A stretch of DNA of 8,899 nt, from assembly GCA_018263655.1 (NCBI GenBank), contig JAANWY010000222.1, forward strand, positions 10,002 to 18,900, written 5' to 3'. The notes under the pieces were generated by a model. It made no database searches, had not been told where the DNA came from, and worked only from the letters and a program-made list of their open reading frames with translations. Made by a program: the position numbers and the translations under genes. Positions 1-5,478 of this stretch are shown piece after piece (within the stretch, counting starts at the first letter, position 1; each line of letters starts with the position of its first letter). This DNA is from Anaerolineales bacterium (GTDB lineage Bacteria > Chloroflexota > Anaerolineae > Epilineales > JAANWY01).

Positions 1-1
1 G

Positions 2-232
2 GCCGTTGCAGCCAAGATTCGGTCTATGGGCGCGGAGACGCCGGCCACATTGACCCCGATAGATTTGGAGCGAGCCCGGCTGGTGTTCGAAACGCCGGTG
101 AGGGCCATTGCACCAGGTCAGGCGGCTGTGTTCTACGCTGGAGATGTCGTGGTGGGGGGCGGAATCATCGAACAGCGCGACGCGCCTCTGCAGCATTCTC
201 AGCATCGCGCTTCGCTCGCCAGAGAGGGGTAG
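2..232 (+). CDS. mnmA: tRNA-specific 2-thiouridylase MnmA, C-terminal end (partial)
   Basis: Only the last 76 codons are present; the reading frame is open to the left edge, so the start lies outside the window. MnmA uses ATP and a persulfide relay to thiolate U34 of Lys, Glu and Gln tRNAs in the cytoplasm. The visible part is the family's C-terminal beta-barrel: an early KIRS stretch (canonical vKiRy), then a strand with FETPVRAIAPGQAAVFY and a final GGGII motif, matching the typical 'avtPGQaaVfYdgd..lGGGiI' ending. About 20 residues follow the last motif, a normal tail. The catalytic cysteines and ATP loop would be upstream and cannot be checked. The TAG stop directly abuts the ATG of the next gene. 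Identification rests on the C-terminal motif alone, which is fairly distinctive. Confidence 0.85.
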   Translation, partial: AVAAKIRSMGAETPATLTPIDLERARLVFETPVRAIAPGQAAVFYAGDVVVGGGIIEQRDAPLQHSQHRASLAREG

Positions 233-502
233 ATGGCGTATCTCCCAGCGTGGTTGATCCTCTCTCTCATCATCACATCTCTCTACGGAGCGCTGTTCCA
301 TCTCCTGTGGGGGCGGTCGGTGGTCGGGCTACTGCGGGTCGTTGTAGTCGCCAGTGCCGGCTTTCTGATCGGTGAGGCGGGTGCGCGGCTAGCGGGGAGC
401 AACGCGCTGATGATGGGCGAGGTCCACGTCGGAATCGCGTCGGTGGCTGCTTGGGCCGGCCTCGCCGTTGCACACTGGCGGATTCACGAATCGGAATCGT
501 GA
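233..502 (+). CDS. Small three-helix membrane protein, unknown function
   Basis: An 89-residue protein with three hydrophobic stretches, about residues 5-25, 30-50 and 60-80, and short charged loops. The C-terminus ends in a polar tail (HWRIHESES). It starts at the base after the mnmA stop codon, and the purine-rich GAGAGGGG at 222-229 inside the end of mnmA can serve as ribosome binding site, so it is probably co-transcribed with mnmA. I do not recognise a family. The small residues in helices two and three (AGFLIGEAGARLAG, AAWAGLAVA) suggest tight helix packing. It is likely an inner-membrane protein; no catalytic or ligand-binding residues stand out. It is probably real because the hydrophobic periodicity runs its whole length and the opposite-strand frame does not look protein-like. 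Confidence 0.65.
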   Translation: MAYLPAWLILSLIITSLYGALFHLLWGRSVVGLLRVVVVASAGFLIGEAGARLAGSNALMMGEVHVGIASVAAWAGLAVAHWRIHESES

Positions 503-506
503 AGGC

Positions 507-535
507 GTGACAATTGAGCGTTAGTATGATATAAT
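507..535 (+). promoter_or_regulatory. Sigma70-type promoter for the 718-2398 unit
   Basis: A -35 box GTGACA (507-512, 5 of 6 to TTGACA) and a perfect -10 TATAAT (530-535) are separated by 17 bases. Transcription should start near 542, giving a leader of about 175 nt before the ATG at 718. It begins five bases after the stop of the preceding membrane protein gene. This is among the best consensus promoters in the window. Confidence 0.75.
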
Positions 536-550
536 GCTCCCCAGGTGATC

Positions 551-697
551 TTTGACGGTAACCGTTCAGGTAGTGGGGACCCTTGCGAAGGTTTGCCAAT
601 CGCATTCGGATTGAAAGGCCCCTCACCAGTCGAAAATCGGCCTCTTGCCAAGGTTATGCTAACCCTTCGCAAGGGTAGCTGAACGCTTACCTTTGAC
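551..697 (+). repeat. Candidate MITE-like element forming a structured mRNA leader, with flanking direct repeats
   Basis: Terminal inverted repeats GGTAACCGTTCAG (557-569) and CTGAACGCTTACC (679-691) match at 12 of 13 positions. They are directly abutted on both outer sides by TTTGAC (551-556 and 692-697), as a target-site duplication would be. Inside, ACCCTTGCGAAGG (579-591) is the exact reverse complement of 664-676, giving a second 13-bp stem. Two smaller hairpins fit in the core: CAATC/GATTG (597-601, 609-613) and AGGCC/GGCCT (616-620, 639-643). The element lies between the promoter and the ribosome binding site of the 718 gene, so it would be transcribed as its leader. It could instead be a cis-regulatory RNA, but I match it to no known riboswitch class. 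Confidence 0.6.
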
Positions 698-705
698 GTT
701 CATGC

Positions 706-712
706 AAGGAGG
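706..712 (+). promoter_or_regulatory. Ribosome binding site AAGGAGG
   Basis: A full-consensus Shine-Dalgarno AAGGAGG ends five bases before the ATG at 718. It sets the start of the 100-residue protein and sits just outside the 3' flank of the leader element. Confidence 0.8.
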
Positions 713-717
713 CATTT

Positions 718-1020
718 ATGCAGGCAGTCATGCTCATTCGAGATATCGCGATTATCGTCTTGGCCCTGGTTTCCATTGTCGTCGGCATTCTTATGGTCCT
801 GCTGATCCTTGAAATCCGCAATCTAGTCACCACACTTCAACGCGATGTGCAGCCGATTCTAGGGTCAATGAACGAGACGGCTAGCACCGTGAAAGGGACC
901 ACGGATTTCGTCAGTGAGCGTGTGGTGCGGCCGATTGCAAGCGCGATTGGGGCTGCTGCCGGCACGCGGAATGCTTTTGCAGCTTTGCTGGGGCGTGATC
1001 CGTCGACAAGGCGCGAATAA
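718..1020 (+). CDS. Membrane-anchored helical protein, DUF948-like
   Basis: A 100-residue protein with a single N-terminal transmembrane helix (about residues 9-31). It is followed by an amphipathic helix (about 33-70) containing the RDVQPILGSMNETASTVKG stretch, then a small Ala/Gly-rich segment and a basic tail (RDPSTRRE). This resembles short DUF948/YtxG-type proteins: one membrane anchor plus a coiled-coil-like cytoplasmic or surface helix. The similarity is by layout, not a firm motif, and function is unknown. The start is fixed by a perfect Shine-Dalgarno. Its stop lies 40 bases before the ATG of the RHH-LysM protein, with no terminator between, so the two are probably one transcript. 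That would place a membrane anchor beside a LysM protein, suggesting a shared envelope role (inference). Confidence 0.7.
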   Translation: MQAVMLIRDIAIIVLALVSIVVGILMVLLILEIRNLVTTLQRDVQPILGSMNETASTVKGTTDFVSERVVRPIASAIGAAAGTRNAFAALLGRDPSTRRE

Positions 1021-1060
1021 CTCAACGGGGATCCAGACTCGGTGATTGGGGGTAACATTG

Positions 1061-2398
1061 ATGGCCGATGAGAAAACTGTCTCCATAACGCTTTCTGAAG
1101 ATCTGCATCGCCGCTTCAAGGCCCGCACGGCTGATCTAAACACCAACATGAGTGAAGTCTTGCGGGACAAGATCACTGAATGGGTCGGCGACTGGGGGTT
1201 GAATACGGTTGAATACTCGGTACGCCAGGGGGATACGCTGGGCAAAATCGCCCGCCGATTCTACGGCGATGCCAGTAAGTTCCGTGTCATCGCTTATTTC
1301 AACGACGTTGTTGATCCGAATCTTATTGAGGTGGGACAGGTACTGCTCATTCCCGAGCCGACGCAGATTCCGGCAGAACCAGCGTCATCGCCCATACGCG
1401 ATGACGAATCACCCTACATCTACGGCATCCACGACCCTGGGGGTGAAGACCTGATGCGCCAGGCCGGCGTCACTGGCTGGGTCCTCTACACGACACTGGT
1501 TAATGAACCGCCGCAGGACTTCCGCGCCTTGACCGACGAGGGGTTCGGCGTAATCGTTCGCCTAAACCGGGGCTATAACCCGAGTGGGACGCTGCCGCAC
1601 GAGGAGCTCTACCCAGAATTCGCAGACCTCTGCGCGGAGTGGGTGCGTCGCTCGCGGGGCGCGAGCCACTGGATCATCGCCAACGAGCCCAATCTGCGGG
1701 GCGAGCGGCCAGGCTTCGGCACCCCCGACGAGCAGCCGATCACGCCACGGATGTACGCCAACGCGTTTCGGCAGTGCCGGGGGGCGATTCGCAGCATAGC
1801 CGGCCACGCCGACGACCAGGTCATCACCGCCGCTGTTGCACCTTGGAACGCAGAGACTTCGTACAACGCTGATCCCCAGGGTGCCTACGGCGCCAACCCG
1901 ACCGGCAACTGGATCGACTACTTCCGAGATCTTCTGTTGACCTTGGAAGGCGACATCGACGGCATCGCGCTGCACACCTATACCCACCGCGTCGATTTGA
2001 ACACAGGCGACACCTTCATCACCAGCGAGGAAAAGCGCTGGCTCGACCTCTTCCCCGAAACAGGCGGCGCCCACTACCACTTCCGAGCTTACCAGGACTT
2101 CATGAACGCTGTCCCCGGCGCCATGCGCCATCTACCGGTCTACATCACCGAGACCAACCAGGACAGCGACCCGAACACGGGGGCCACATGGTTCGCACAA
2201 AATCTCGGCTGGGTGCAGGACGCCTACGCCGAGATCAATCGCTGGAATCAGGGTCCCACGCAACAGAAGATTCGGGCACTGCTGCTCTACCGCTGGCGCC
2301 GCGAGGCCGAAGGGGGAGACAAATGGGGCATTAGCCACAACGACGGCGTCAAGCAGGACTTCAGTCAGGCACTGCACCACGAATACAAGTGGGCATAA
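1061..2398 (+). CDS. RHH - LysM - glycosidase-barrel fusion protein
   Basis: A 445-residue protein starting at ATG 1061; an in-frame TTG at 1046 is possible but less likely. Residues 6-42 look like a ribbon-helix-helix unit: strand TVSITL, helix SEDLHRRFKARTADL, turn NTN, helix MSEVLRDKITEWV. Residues 51-98 are a LysM domain (YSVRQGDTLGKIARRFYG ... IEVGQVLLIP), normally a binder of peptidoglycan or other GlcNAc polymers. After a Pro-rich linker, residues 119-445 resemble a clan GH-A TIM barrel. There, ANEPN carries a putative acid/base Glu209, HTYTH (from His305) lies near the cleft, and ITETN carries a putative nucleophile Glu364. Trp402 sits in a late YRWRRE strand. There is no signal peptide or membrane segment, which is odd for a cell-wall-type enzyme. 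Substrate is unknown. The TAA stop falls in the direct repeat flanking the next element. Confidence 0.8.
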   Translation: MADEKTVSITLSEDLHRRFKARTADLNTNMSEVLRDKITEWVGDWGLNTVEYSVRQGDTLGKIARRFYGDASKFRVIAYFNDVVDPNLIEVGQVLLIPEPTQIPAEPASSPIRDDESPYIYGIHDPGGEDLMRQAGVTGWVLYTTLVNEPPQDFRALTDEGFGVIVRLNRGYNPSGTLPHEELYPEFADLCAEWVRRSRGASHWIIANEPNLRGERPGFGTPDEQPITPRMYANAFRQCRGAIRSIAGHADDQVITAAVAPWNAETSYNADPQGAYGANPTGNWIDYFRDLLLTLEGDIDGIALHTYTHRVDLNTGDTFITSEEKRWLDLFPETGGAHYHFRAYQDFMNAVPGAMRHLPVYITETNQDSDPNTGATWFAQNLGWVQDAYAEINRWNQGPTQQKIRALLLYRWRREAEGGDKWGISHNDGVKQDFSQALHHEYKWA

Positions 2399-2528
2399 GT
2401 GACTACTCAGATTACCGCCCTCAAGTAGAGAAATGCGGAAAAATGGGGTCCGTGGGGGGCGGCCGCCCCCCACGGACCCCATTTTTCCGGTCTCTTCTTG
2501 TGTAGGCACGAAGTGCCTGGGTAGTTAC
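2399..2528. repeat. Dispersed 130-bp inverted-repeat element, copy 1
   Basis: Ends GTGACTACTCAG (2399-2410) and CTGGGTAGTTAC (2517-2528) are inverted repeats with two differences, both G-U compatible if read as RNA. Directly abutting them are GGGCATAA (2391-2398, containing the stop codon of the upstream gene) and GGGCACAA (2529-2536), an 8-bp near-duplication. The right-hand 37 bases (2492-2528) recur at 8137-8173 with 33 identities and include a small hairpin, AGGCAC GAA GTGCCT. The centre is the 54-nt palindrome annotated separately. No transposase is present, so this is a candidate non-autonomous element. Confidence 0.65.
2436..2489. terminator. Perfect 54-nt palindrome, probable bidirectional terminator
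   Basis: The two 27-base arms are exact reverse complements with no spacer, centred between 2462 and 2463 on CGGCCG. The core is very GC-rich (GTGGGGGGCG and its complement). An A-tract starts at 2439 and a T-tract runs at 2482-2486, so each strand reads as a GC-rich hairpin ending in a short U-run. It lies between convergent genes (stop codons at 2398 and 2552), the expected position for a shared intrinsic terminator. The absence of any loop spacer and the perfect arms are unusual for an ordinary terminator. Confidence 0.7.
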
Positions 2529-2551
2529 GGGCACAATTTTAGGAAGGCACT

Positions 2552-4189
2552 TCACAAGTCTTCTAGTTCCTGAATCGCATGCGGCAGCGCCGGCAGCAGA
2601 TCGCCGGCTACGGCGCCCGCACTGCCCAGTTCTGCTCCCACAAGCTGACCCGCCAGCCCGTGCAAGTAGCAACCGGCAACGGCAGCGTCATAGGGCGTTA
2701 ACCCTTGCGCTAACATTCCGACGATGGCGCCGGCCAGCACATCGCCGCTGCCGGCCGTGGCCAGTGCCGGCTCCGCGAATGGATTCAGAGTGACTCGACC
2801 GTCGGGCGCAGCGATCACGGTATACGCCCCTTTCAGCACGACAATCTGCCCCCACTTCTCCGCCGCCTCGCGGGCGACCTCAATCCGATCGGCCTGAACG
2901 TCGCCAATCTCGGCATCGCGCAACCGCGACATCTCGCCAGGGTGTGGTGTCAGTATCGCCTGCTCCGGGCGCAGCTTTTTCCACCACTCATCAATCTTGG
3001 CTAGAATATTCAAACCATCGCCATCGATGACGGTCGGTGGCAATGATGAAGGTGCCTCTTGCTTCTCGGTCTCCTCTTCCTCAGCGCCTGGTACAGCAAA
3101 CCCGACCCGGGTGCGCCGGCGCTGCTCGATGGTTTCCACCAGCAAGAACGCCTCGAGGAACTCCGCCGTAGCTTCTTCCTGCGTCAGCCCACAGCCAACG
3201 AGGAGTGCATCGTAGCCCTCGATGTTTTCACGTAACACCTTGACAGCGCCCGGTGCGAGTACCCCCATGTCGTGAGCCAGCACGAGGTACGTAGCCTCGG
3301 AGAGTTTAGAGGCGACGACCGGGTAGACCGGCCCGGGTAAGCCGGCCGTCACGAGTCCCGCGCCGACCCGTGTGGCAGCGGCAGCGGCCAGGTAGGCGGC
3401 GCCCGTGTAGTTAACCGAGCCGGCCACCACGAGTGCCTTGCCGAATGTGCCCTTGTGAGCATCGAGGGGGCGCGCCGGCAGGAGATCGGCAACCGTGTCG
3501 GCCGTCGTCAGCTCCAACTCGACGTCGGCAGTCAATTCACACGGAACTTCGATGTCGTCGACGACCAACTCGCCAATGTCAGCAGCGGCGGGGAAGAGGA
3601 ACTGACCGTGCTTGGGCAGCCCGAAGGTGATGGTAAGATCGGCCGGCACCGTCACAGGATCGCTTTGGCCCGTATCGCTGTAGATTCCGGTTGGCATATC
3701 TACGGCCACGATCCAGGGAGCATCGGCCCGTTCAGCAATCACCTGGCCGGCGACGCCGAGAAGCTCTGCCAGGGTGCCCTCAATAGGGCGAGACAGCCCC
3801 GTACCCAGAAGCGCGTCGATGACGATGTCGGCCTTGGCGATCCATTCGCGCAAAGTCTCGAAGCCTTCGTCTTCGTCAAGGCGAGTCACGGGAATATCGC
3901 GCTCTTCCACAGCTTCGAAGTTGTGGTCGTCGGTCGTCTCGCGCTTCCAGAGGTAGACGGAGACTTCTGCCTCCAAGTCGTGCAGGTGCCGGCCCACGAC
4001 TAGGCCATCGCCGCCGTTGTTGCCCGGTCCAGTGAGGATCACGACACGCTGGCCGGCCACGTCGCGGCGCTCCGCCATGGCGTCGACGACGGCCTGGCCG
4101 GCGTTCTCCATCATCTGATCGTAGGTGAGCCCGCCGGCGTCGGCCTGCTTCTCAATGCGACTCATTTCTTCGGCTGTGACGACCTTCAT
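2552..4189 (-). CDS. nnr: Bifunctional NAD(P)H-hydrate repair enzyme Nnr (epimerase + ADP/ATP-dependent dehydratase)
   Basis: Repairs hydrated NADH/NADPH (NADHX/NADPHX): the N-terminal YjeF_N/NnrE half epimerises R to S, and the C-terminal YjeF_C/NnrD half dehydrates the S form using a nucleotide. From ATG 4189 it is 545 residues. NnrE motifs: GPGNNGGDG (NNGGDG at 57-62), IDALLGTG (124-131), AVDMPTG (162-168). NnrD motifs: HKGTFG (245-250), DGDGLN (389-394), LTPHPGEM (413-420), GSGDVLAG (480-487). I chose this start because AGGAGA lies five bases upstream and the protein then begins MKVVTAEEM, as the family does; an upstream in-frame ATG at 4240 would add 17 unlikely residues. Residues 357-385 form an Arg-rich then acidic insertion before DGDGL. 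Convergent with the RHH-LysM gene, divergent from degV. Confidence 0.93.
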   Translation of the reverse strand: MKVVTAEEMSRIEKQADAGGLTYDQMMENAGQAVVDAMAERRDVAGQRVVILTGPGNNGGDGLVVGRHLHDLEAEVSVYLWKRETTDDHNFEAVEERDIPVTRLDEDEGFETLREWIAKADIVIDALLGTGLSRPIEGTLAELLGVAGQVIAERADAPWIVAVDMPTGIYSDTGQSDPVTVPADLTITFGLPKHGQFLFPAAADIGELVVDDIEVPCELTADVELELTTADTVADLLPARPLDAHKGTFGKALVVAGSVNYTGAAYLAAAAATRVGAGLVTAGLPGPVYPVVASKLSEATYLVLAHDMGVLAPGAVKVLRENIEGYDALLVGCGLTQEEATAEFLEAFLLVETIEQRRRTRVGFAVPGAEEEETEKQEAPSSLPPTVIDGDGLNILAKIDEWWKKLRPEQAILTPHPGEMSRLRDAEIGDVQADRIEVAREAAEKWGQIVVLKGAYTVIAAPDGRVTLNPFAEPALATAGSGDVLAGAIVGMLAQGLTPYDAAVAGCYLHGLAGQLVGAELGSAGAVAGDLLPALPHAIQELEDL

Positions 4190-4256
4190 CGATGTCTCCT
4201 CGTTCGTTCTCATTTCGCAACCACTCACGTGACAACTCATTCACACACACGTGCGC

Positions 4257-4286
4257 AGTATAGCATCGGCCCGTTCCCGGAGTCAA
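4257..4286 (-). promoter_or_regulatory. Sigma70-type promoter for nnr
   Basis: On the minus strand, TTGACT (4286-4281) and TATACT (4262-4257) are separated by 18 bases. A start near 4250 gives a leader of about 60 nt before the nnr ATG at 4189. The AGGAGA Shine-Dalgarno at 4200-4195 follows in this leader. Confidence 0.65.
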
Positions 4287-4329
4287 ACACGCTCTGGCGT
4301 TTCCGGCGGCCCCAATCTTGCAGAGAACA

Positions 4330-4522
4330 AGTTCGAGGGGTGTATCCCACATTTGTTAATGACGCAATCATCATCTGAACTTCCGTACCAGTATGAGTCA
4401 CTATCTCGAACCCTTCGACAGGCTCAGGACGTCGCAAGTTCGAGCGTCCGGACGCCGCAACTTGTTGCGGGCTGAGAGCGTCGGCCACTGGCTTTACAAA
4501 CTTGGGATGCACACAGTTCGAG
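4330..4522. repeat. Candidate inserted repeat element in the nnr/degV divergent region
   Basis: GTGTATCCCACATTTGTTAA (4340-4359) matches the reverse complement of 4493-4512 at 16 of 20 positions. Extended by two bases, the element is 4338-4514 and is flanked directly by AGTTCGAG on both sides (4330-4337, 4515-4522). The same octamer also occurs inside at 4437-4444, so the duplication is less certain. The interior holds the REP-like motif (4411-4435) between inverted CTCGAAC/GTTCGAG (4405-4411, 4438-4444). It also holds the 12-nt palindrome GCGTCCGGACGC and a hairpin CCGCAAC TT GTTGCGG. No gene is supported in 4190-4605. Confidence 0.5.
4411..4435 (+). repeat. REP-like dispersed motif, copy a
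   Basis: CCCTTCGACAGGCTCAGGAC followed by GTCGC. The same 20-24 base core recurs at 7484-7507 (one change, A for G) and 7983-8007 (T for A and C for T), each with different flanks. From memory, this core is dispersed in many copies in several bacterial phyla including Chloroflexota. Confidence 0.7.
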
Positions 4523-4552
4523 CATCACTACGTAGCTTCTCAGCGCGATTTG

Positions 4553-4561
4553 TGTTATACT
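4553..4561 (+). promoter_or_regulatory. Extended -10 promoter for degV-plsX
   Basis: TGTTATACT combines the extended TGn with the -10 box TATACT (4556-4561). The expected -35 position (around 4533, TAGCTT) is a poor match, so recognition would rest on the extended -10. Transcription would start near 4568, about 38 bases before the degV ATG. It lies about 30 bases right of the candidate repeat element. Confidence 0.5.
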
Positions 4562-4592
4562 TCTATGCAGGCAATTCACCACAAGGTATCCC

Positions 4593-4600
4593 AAAGGAGG
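4593..4600 (+). promoter_or_regulatory. Ribosome binding site AAAGGAGG deciding the degV start
   Basis: A consensus Shine-Dalgarno five bases before ATG 4606. It shows that the in-frame extension back to 4393, which reads through the repeat element, is not the real N-terminus. Confidence 0.85.
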
Positions 4601-4605
4601 AAATA

Positions 4606-5478
4606 ATGCCAGATGTTGCCATCGTCAGCGACAGTGCCATGGATATCGCCCCCGATGTAGCCGAGGAACTTGGGCTGATCGTTGCGCCCATACACGTCAT
4701 CATCGACGGAGAGGATCACCGGGATCAAATCGACATTACGGTCGACGAATACTACCCTATCCTGGAGAAAGCCGCTGAAGACGGTGAACTTCCGACAACC
4801 TCAGGGGCGAATGTTGAGGATTTGCGCCATGCATTCGAGCGAGCATTGGACGTAGCGCCCATTGTCGTCGCCGTGATGATCTCTGAGCCAATCAGCGGGA
4901 GCATTAACTCAGCGCGGACAGCCAAGCAAGAGTTCTTCCCAGAAGCACCGATTCACATCATTGACACTCAACAGGTCGTCGCCGGCGAGGCCCTCCTGGC
5001 AATTGCCGCCGCCAGAGCAGCCCAGGCAGGCCACGGCGCCGACTACATCGTCGCCATGGTAGAGCGACTGATTCCGTACACCAAAACGCTGATCACCGTC
5101 GAAACATTGAAGTACTTCGAGGCCGGCGGGCGGCTGACAGCCACCGAGCAGTTGCTGGGTTCCCTCCAAAACTTCGTTCCCATCCTGCAAATCAGTGGTG
5201 GCTGTATCATCCCCATCGAAAAACGCCGCACGCGCCGGCAGGCCGTCAAGCGGATGCTGGACATCATGGAAGACGATGTCAGCGATGGCCCTATCACCGT
5301 GTGTGTCAACCACGCGCGTCGTGCGCCTGATGCCAGAGAGTTGCTGGCGGAGATTGAGTCACGATTCAATGTAGAAGAAAGCTCCATCGTCGAGATCGGA
5401 CCGGGAACGGGCACCCACACCGGCCCCGGCACCATCGGCTTTGGCTACTACCTGACCATGTACGAACGTAGCTCATGA
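4606..5478 (+). CDS. DegV family fatty-acid-binding protein (FakB-like)
   Basis: A 290-residue protein of normal length for the family. DegV/FakB proteins hold a fatty acid in a deep pocket; true FakB proteins present it to the kinase FakA, which makes acyl-phosphate. Motifs in order: SDSAMDI (8-14; canonical tDS..dl), PTTSGAN (63-69), ISGSINSAR (96-104, where the SGS position normally helps bind the carboxylate), LKYFEAGGRLT (168-178) and GPGTGTHTGPGTIG (265-278, canonical H.GPG). All hallmark segments are intact. The 3' end overlaps plsX by four bases (ATGA, 5475-5478), implying translational coupling. PlsX consumes or makes acyl-phosphate, so the pairing supports a FakB role rather than an unrelated one. 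FakA itself is not in the window, so the lipid specificity and activity remain inferred. Confidence 0.93.
   Translation: MPDVAIVSDSAMDIAPDVAEELGLIVAPIHVIIDGEDHRDQIDITVDEYYPILEKAAEDGELPTTSGANVEDLRHAFERALDVAPIVVAVMISEPISGSINSARTAKQEFFPEAPIHIIDTQQVVAGEALLAIAAARAAQAGHGADYIVAMVERLIPYTKTLITVETLKYFEAGGRLTATEQLLGSLQNFVPILQISGGCIIPIEKRRTRRQAVKRMLDIMEDDVSDGPITVCVNHARRAPDARELLAEIESRFNVEESSIVEIGPGTGTHTGPGTIGFGYYLTMYERSS

Noticed and set aside
557..691. Known riboswitch, T-box, 6S or SRP RNA
   Set aside because: I looked for the conserved cores of common classes and found none. The directly abutting direct repeats favour an inserted element.
1562..2131. Long opposite-strand open frame within the RHH-LysM gene
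   Set aside because: The plus-strand frame has clear domains and motifs; the minus-strand translation is low-complexity with no recognisable domain, a shadow of high GC coding DNA.
3455..4003. Plus-strand open frame opposite nnr
   Set aside because: Every Nnr motif is intact on the minus strand; the plus-strand product has no domain and no ribosome binding site.
4393..4605. N-terminal extension of the DegV frame back to 4393
   Set aside because: It reads through the repeat element, lies upstream of the probable promoter, and a consensus Shine-Dalgarno places the start at 4606, where the family's normal N-terminus begins.
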